From Acidobacteriota bacterium (lineage in GTDB: Bacteria > Acidobacteriota > Thermoanaerobaculia > Thermoanaerobaculales > Sulfomarinibacteraceae): a DNA stretch of 17,945 nt. The notes below the pieces were generated by a model that was given only the letters and a program-made list of their open reading frames with translations, was not told the origin of the DNA and ran no database searches. Location: NCBI GenBank assembly GCA_030637805.1, contig DAOWFV010000223.1, positions 1 to 17,945 on the forward strand, written 5' to 3'. Of the stretch, positions 14,374 to 17,945 are shown piece by piece. Numbering within the stretch: the stretch's first letter is position 1; each line of letters opens with the position of its first letter. The position numbers and the translations under genes were made by a program.

Positions 14374-14793
14374 TCACTCTTTCCCGGTGGACGCTGGGTT
14401 TGGGCTGGCGAGATACTCCTCGAGGATGACCTGGGCCGCGAGGTCGTCCACCGGGCGGCCGGGGGGGCGACCCGCGGCCCGCGCACGCCGTCGGGCCTCG
14501 TCGGTGGACAGGAACTCTCCCTGGAAATCTACCTCCAGGCCCAGGGCGCGCAGCTCGGCCGCGAGGACCTCGGTGCGGCGCGCAGCAGGACCGACGGAAC
14601 CATCGGCGAGAGTTGGCAGACCGAGGACAAAACAGCCCACACCGAGGCGCTCGGCGGCGTCCGCGAGAAACCGTGCCGCCGCCTGCGCGCCGCGGTACGA
14701 GACCACCTCGAGGGGCGAGACGATGCCGGTGAGGCTGTCGCCCACCGCCAGACCCATTCGCCGCCCGCCGGGATCGACGCCGAGATACCGCAC
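14374..14793 (-). CDS. ruvX: RuvX/YqgF-family putative Holliday junction resolvase
   Basis: 139 residues, RNase H-like fold. The family is linked to Holliday junction resolution and to 16S rRNA 5'-end processing; which role applies is not readable. Seen: GVDPGGRRMGLAVGD with the first acidic residue Asp7, VLGLPTLADGSVGPAARRTE, GEFLSTDEARRRAR with the second acidic residue, and VDDLAAQVILEEYL with the third. The start is GTG (14793), which gives the canonical N-terminus (V/M)RYLGVDPG; an ATG at 14801 is out of frame. It is the first gene of the ruvX-mltG-pseudokinase unit. A -10-like TACAAT lies only six bases before the GTG, so the mRNA may be leaderless. Confidence 0.93.
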   Translation of the reverse strand: MRYLGVDPGGRRMGLAVGDSLTGIVSPLEVVSYRGAQAAARFLADAAERLGVGCFVLGLPTLADGSVGPAARRTEVLAAELRALGLEVDFQGEFLSTDEARRRARAAGRPPGRPVDDLAAQVILEEYLASPNPASTGKE

Positions 14794-14799
14794 CGGCCC

Positions 14800-14805
14800 A
14801 TTGTA
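14800..14805 (-). promoter_or_regulatory. -10 element of ruvX, possibly leaderless
   Basis: TACAAT (five of six) on the minus strand, ending six bases before the GTG at 14793, so transcription would begin at or next to the start codon. No Shine-Dalgarno is present. No convincing -35 was found at 16-18 bases. Confidence 0.45.
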
Positions 14806-14827
14806 CGCGGCGCCCGACCCGACCCGT

Positions 14828-14833
14828 TACAAT
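14828..14833 (+). promoter_or_regulatory. -10 element of the thiolase-lptD unit
   Basis: TACAAT on the plus strand, mirror image of the ruvX -10 at 14800-14805 with 22 bases between. The start would be near 14840, leaving ~55 bases of leader before the thiolase ATG. No clear -35. Confidence 0.4.
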
Positions 14834-14895
14834 ACGCCTTGAGTCACCCCTTTCCCGCGACGGGGGACCGGCGCCATCAACTCAGGAGGATCCAC

Positions 14896-16083
14896 ATGAT
14901 CGACAACGACATCGTCATCCTTTCCGCCGTGAGAACACCCATCGGATCTTTCCTCGGCGCCCTGTCGACGGTGCCCGCCCCACGTCTGGGCGCGGTCGCC
15001 ATCGTCGGCGCCCTCGAACGCGCTTCCGTCGCGCCCGAGCAGGTGGAGCAGGTGATGATGGGAAACGTCCTCCAGGCAGGATTAGGCCAAGCCCCGGCTC
15101 GGCAGGCAGGGATTTATGCCGGCATTCCCTACGAAGCCGGGGCCGTGACCGTACATAAGGTGTGCGGTTCCGGGCTCAAGGCAGTGATGCTGGCCGGCAA
15201 CGACATCCGTTGTGGGGAGTACGATCTTGCTGTGGCAGGTGGTATGGAGAACATGTCCCTCGCGCCCTACCTGCTGCCCAAGGGTCGTACCGGCTACCGC
15301 ATGGGAACCGGCGAGGTGCTCGACCACATGGTCTTCGACGGCCTTTGGGACCCCTACGATGATAAGCACATGGGGAGCTGCGCTGAGACATGCGTCCGCC
15401 ATTACAAAATGACCCGCGAAGCCCAGGACGCGTTCGCGACGAGATCCTATGAGCGGGCCCAGAAGGCTGCCGAGGACGGCACTTTCGCAGCCGAGATCGT
15501 GCCGGTGGATGTGAAGGGCCGCAAGGGGGCGGTGACAACGGTGGACCGCGACGAGGAGCCCTTCCGCGCCAACTTGGAGAAAATGCCGAAGCTGCGACCA
15601 GCCTTCGATCCCGAGGGCTCAGTGACCGCGGCCAACGCCTCCAAGATCAACGACGGAGCGGCGGCCGTGGTGGTGTGCTCCGCAGCCCGTGCGCAAGAGC
15701 TGGGGTTGAATCCGGTGGCACGGATCGTTGCCCAGACCTCGGTCGCCCAGGAGCCGGAGTGGTTCACCACCGCCCCGGTTGGAGCGATCCGCAAGGTTCT
15801 TGACCGCGCCGGAATGAGCCTCGACGAGATCGATCTCTTCGAGATCAACGAGGCCTTTGCCGCGGTGGTGTTGGCCGCGGTGGAGGAGCTCGATCTGCCG
15901 CTGGACAAGGTCAATGTCCACGGCGGAGCGGTGGCTCTCGGTCACCCGATCGGCGCCTCCGGCGCGCGCATCCTCACCACTCTTCTCAATGCGCTCGAGG
16001 TGAGTGATCGGCGCTTCGGCTGCGCGGCCATCTGCATCGGCGGTGGTGAGGCGGCGGCGATGGTGGTGGAGCGGCTCGCCTGA
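14896..16083 (+). CDS. Acetyl-CoA acetyltransferase (thiolase)
   Basis: 395 residues. Thiolase II condenses two acetyl-CoA to acetoacetyl-CoA, or runs in reverse in fatty acid and polyhydroxyalkanoate metabolism. Seen: SAVRTPIGSFLGAL at the N-terminus, the acyl-accepting Cys90 in HKVCGSGLKAV, AGGMENMS, NEAFA (318-322), the catalytic His350 in GGAVALGHPIGASGARI, and the proton-shuttle Cys380 in CIGGGEAA. All catalytic residues are present and the length is typical. The ATG at 14896 has AGGAGG just upstream; the frame stays open into ruvX antisense but without thiolase character. It diverges from ruvX and is followed by lptD after 11 bases, so the two are probably co-transcribed. Degradative thiolase I cannot be excluded, but short-chain biosynthetic type fits better. 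Confidence 0.93.
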   Translation: MIDNDIVILSAVRTPIGSFLGALSTVPAPRLGAVAIVGALERASVAPEQVEQVMMGNVLQAGLGQAPARQAGIYAGIPYEAGAVTVHKVCGSGLKAVMLAGNDIRCGEYDLAVAGGMENMSLAPYLLPKGRTGYRMGTGEVLDHMVFDGLWDPYDDKHMGSCAETCVRHYKMTREAQDAFATRSYERAQKAAEDGTFAAEIVPVDVKGRKGAVTTVDRDEEPFRANLEKMPKLRPAFDPEGSVTAANASKINDGAAAVVVCSAARAQELGLNPVARIVAQTSVAQEPEWFTTAPVGAIRKVLDRAGMSLDEIDLFEINEAFAAVVLAAVEELDLPLDKVNVHGGAVALGHPIGASGARILTTLLNALEVSDRRFGCAAICIGGGEAAAMVVERLA

Positions 16084-16094
16084 GCCGTCTCTCG

Positions 16095-17945
16095 ATGACG
16101 CGCCCGCGCCTGCCGCTGGTTGTGCTTGGACTCCTGTTCCTGGCGGGGATTGCTCGAGCCGCGGATGAGGAGGAGCGGGTCGTCCTCACCGCCGAAAACC
16201 AGCACGCCACGGAAAACTCCTGGCATGGCGAGGGTGACGTCCGCATCAGCTACCAGGACATCACGATCCAGTGCGACGAGGTGGATTACGATCGCACCTC
16301 GGGAAATCTGGTGGCTTATGGGAACGTGATCGTCGACCGTGGGCCGAGCCGCTTCACCGCCGACGAGCTGCGCTTCAACCTCGAAACCAAGACCGGGGTT
16401 TTTGTTAACGCCAGTGCGCAGATCGATCCCATGTACTCCTTCACCGGGCGCGAGATCGAGAAGCTGGACGAGACCCACTATCGGATCGACCGAGCGACCT
16501 TCACCACCTGTTCCACCGATGGCCGGCCGCCATGGAGTTTTCAAGTACGCGAGGCCTTGGTGGAGGAGGAGGGCAGCGGCCGTTTCCGGGGAGTCGCCTT
16601 CAAGGTGCAGGGGGTGCCGGTCCTGTATCTCCCGTACATGGTGTTTCCGCTCAAGCAGGAGCGGACCATGGGGCTGTTGTTTCCCCGCCTGGGCTACTCG
16701 GATCAACGCGGCTTCAACTTCGGTCTCCCCCTCTATATCCCGGTCGGCAGGAGCTACGACACCACGATCTTCGTCGACTACTACACGGGGGGTTTTTTCG
16801 GTCTCGGCAACCTGTGGCGCTGGACGCCGGTTGCCGGCGCCCGGGGCTTGATCAACCTCTATGCGGTCTGGGACCGGGAGGAAGACGAGGTGCAGTGGAA
16901 GGTGAACGGCCACCATGTGCAGGAGGATTTCCTCGGCTTCAAGCTCCTGGCGCAGGTCGAGAACATGTCGGACATCGACTTCTTCCAGAATTTCGACCGC
17001 ACCTTCGACGCCAACACCCGGCGCTCCCTCTACTCCTACGCCTACCTGACCCGATCCTTCGGACCGTACGCCCTGAACATCCGCGCCGACCATCGGCAGA
17101 CCTTTCTCACGATAACAGTCGTCGAGCCCCCCGATTACATACCGACCGCTCAAACGCAAACGGTTGTCCTCAGCCAGCTCCCGGAGATTGAAATCAGGTC
17201 CGGCTCAACCCCGGTCTTTGGCTCGCAGGTCTACCTCAACCTGATTTCGTCGGTCAATTACCTATACGTCGATCGCGGAGAGGATCTGAAGGGCACCTAC
17301 GGGCGGGCAGACCTCTTCCCCCAGTTCTCCTACACCCTGCCTGGACCGGTGTGGTTGTCGGTGACACCCCGGCTCGGCGGGCGCGCCACCTATTACACCA
17401 AGCAGAACTCTGAGGACCGCTCCACGTTCGTCGACGAGCCGCTCAGTCGACTCTACATAACCGGCGCTGTTGACATGGTGGGACCGTCGGTTTCGCGCGT
17501 CTTCGAAGGCGGGCTGGGTTCCTTCGAAAAGGTCAAGCACCTCGTCGAGCCACGCGTCGAGTATCGTTACCTTTCCACCACGACGGATATCAGCCGGATC
17601 CCGATTTTCGACGAGGTGGACTCCACACCGCAGGATGCCAGCCTGGTGACCTTCGTGCTCGCCAACCGCCTGCTCGGTCGCGCCGGCGGGGGAATCGGTA
17701 CCCGCGAGCTCGGATCTTTCGAGATCTTCCAGACCTACTCGTTCGACGCACCGTTGAATCAGGGGAATCCCGGGGAAGGAGTGGGTACCAGCCAGTTAGG
17801 ACCCCTGGGCATGACTTTGCGGCTGACCCCGGCGCCCGGCACCGGGTTCGATGCCCGCCTGTCGTATGACACCCTTTTCAACAGCCTCCGTTCCGCCTCT
17901 GTTGCGGCTTCGCTGCAGCGCCCCCTCGGCATGCTCAATCTCACC
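16095..17945 (+). CDS. lptD: LPS-assembly protein LptD, C-terminus cut by window edge
   Basis: 617 codons from ATG 16095 to the right edge with no stop. LptD is the outer-membrane barrel that, with LptE, inserts LPS into the outer leaflet. Seen: a signal peptide (~1-22, LPLVVLGLLFLAGIARA), an OstA-type beta-jellyroll (~30-135: GEGDVRISYQDITIQCDEVD, GNLVAYGNVIVDRG), a TTCSTDGRPPW motif, then the LptD hallmark GVPVLYLPYMVFPLKQERTMG and LLFPRLGYSDQRGF leading into barrel strands with alternating aromatic residues. Cysteines near 63 and 142 could be partners for disulfides, but the C-terminal ones lie outside. There is no strong ribosome binding site; translation may be coupled to the thiolase ending 11 bases earlier. 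The gene shows the organism is diderm with LPS. Confidence 0.92.
   Translation, partial: MTRPRLPLVVLGLLFLAGIARAADEEERVVLTAENQHATENSWHGEGDVRISYQDITIQCDEVDYDRTSGNLVAYGNVIVDRGPSRFTADELRFNLETKTGVFVNASAQIDPMYSFTGREIEKLDETHYRIDRATFTTCSTDGRPPWSFQVREALVEEEGSGRFRGVAFKVQGVPVLYLPYMVFPLKQERTMGLLFPRLGYSDQRGFNFGLPLYIPVGRSYDTTIFVDYYTGGFFGLGNLWRWTPVAGARGLINLYAVWDREEDEVQWKVNGHHVQEDFLGFKLLAQVENMSDIDFFQNFDRTFDANTRRSLYSYAYLTRSFGPYALNIRADHRQTFLTITVVEPPDYIPTAQTQTVVLSQLPEIEIRSGSTPVFGSQVYLNLISSVNYLYVDRGEDLKGTYGRADLFPQFSYTLPGPVWLSVTPRLGGRATYYTKQNSEDRSTFVDEPLSRLYITGAVDMVGPSVSRVFEGGLGSFEKVKHLVEPRVEYRYLSTTTDISRIPIFDEVDSTPQDASLVTFVLANRLLGRAGGGIGTRELGSFEIFQTYSFDAPLNQGNPGEGVGTSQLGPLGMTLRLTPAPGTGFDARLSYDTLFNSLRSASVAASLQRPLGMLNLT

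Noticed and set aside
14317..14895. N-terminal extension of the thiolase to 14317
   Set aside because: The extension is antisense to ruvX, has no thiolase character, and the ATG at 14896 has a strong AGGAGG.

Overview
The window is high-GC bacterial chromosome, densely packed with genes on both strands. It comes from a diderm with an LPS outer membrane: it holds lptD, and a TonB-type C-terminal domain fused to a kinase-like domain. FabL as enoyl-ACP reductase, NtrY paired with a DUF4390 protein, and large TPR and kinase-like membrane proteins together suggest Acidobacteriota or a neighbouring phylum. That placement is inference; the sequence contains no rRNA or ribosomal protein to settle it. 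No tRNA, rRNA, CRISPR array, transposase or phage gene was seen.

Left part (1-4712, minus strand): DUF4390 exported protein, then an NtrY-like sensor kinase, then a TPR-type single-pass membrane protein that runs off the left edge. A long imperfect palindrome (3999-4177) fills the gap between the DUF4390 gene and ntrY. Next (4788-9774, plus strand) come a GAF/HD-GYP protein that overlaps smpB by four bases, then uvrA behind its own extended -10 promoter. Between the converging uvrA and fabL genes lies a 212-bp repeat-rich spacer bounded by 13-bp inverted repeats. fabL (minus) and a small HU-family gene (plus) diverge. HU ends at a strong terminator.

Right part: ruvX, mltG and a pseudokinase/TonB fusion gene form a minus-strand operon (14793 to 11377). 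Divergent from ruvX, an acetyl-CoA acetyltransferase is followed after 11 bases by lptD, which runs off the right edge. Much of the window serves the cell envelope (LptD, MltG, FabL, the TonB fusion) and genome or translation quality control (UvrA, RuvX, SmpB, HU).

The most unusual material is (1) a family of short palindromic elements whose ends share the core AGCCCGCA, each placed just 3' of a gene and in the same orientation relative to it; (2) a kinase-fold protein that lacks the catalytic residues and is fused across the membrane to a coiled coil and a TonB C-terminal domain; and (3) several genes whose -10 element lies only 6-10 bases before the start codon, suggesting very short leaders or leaderless mRNAs.
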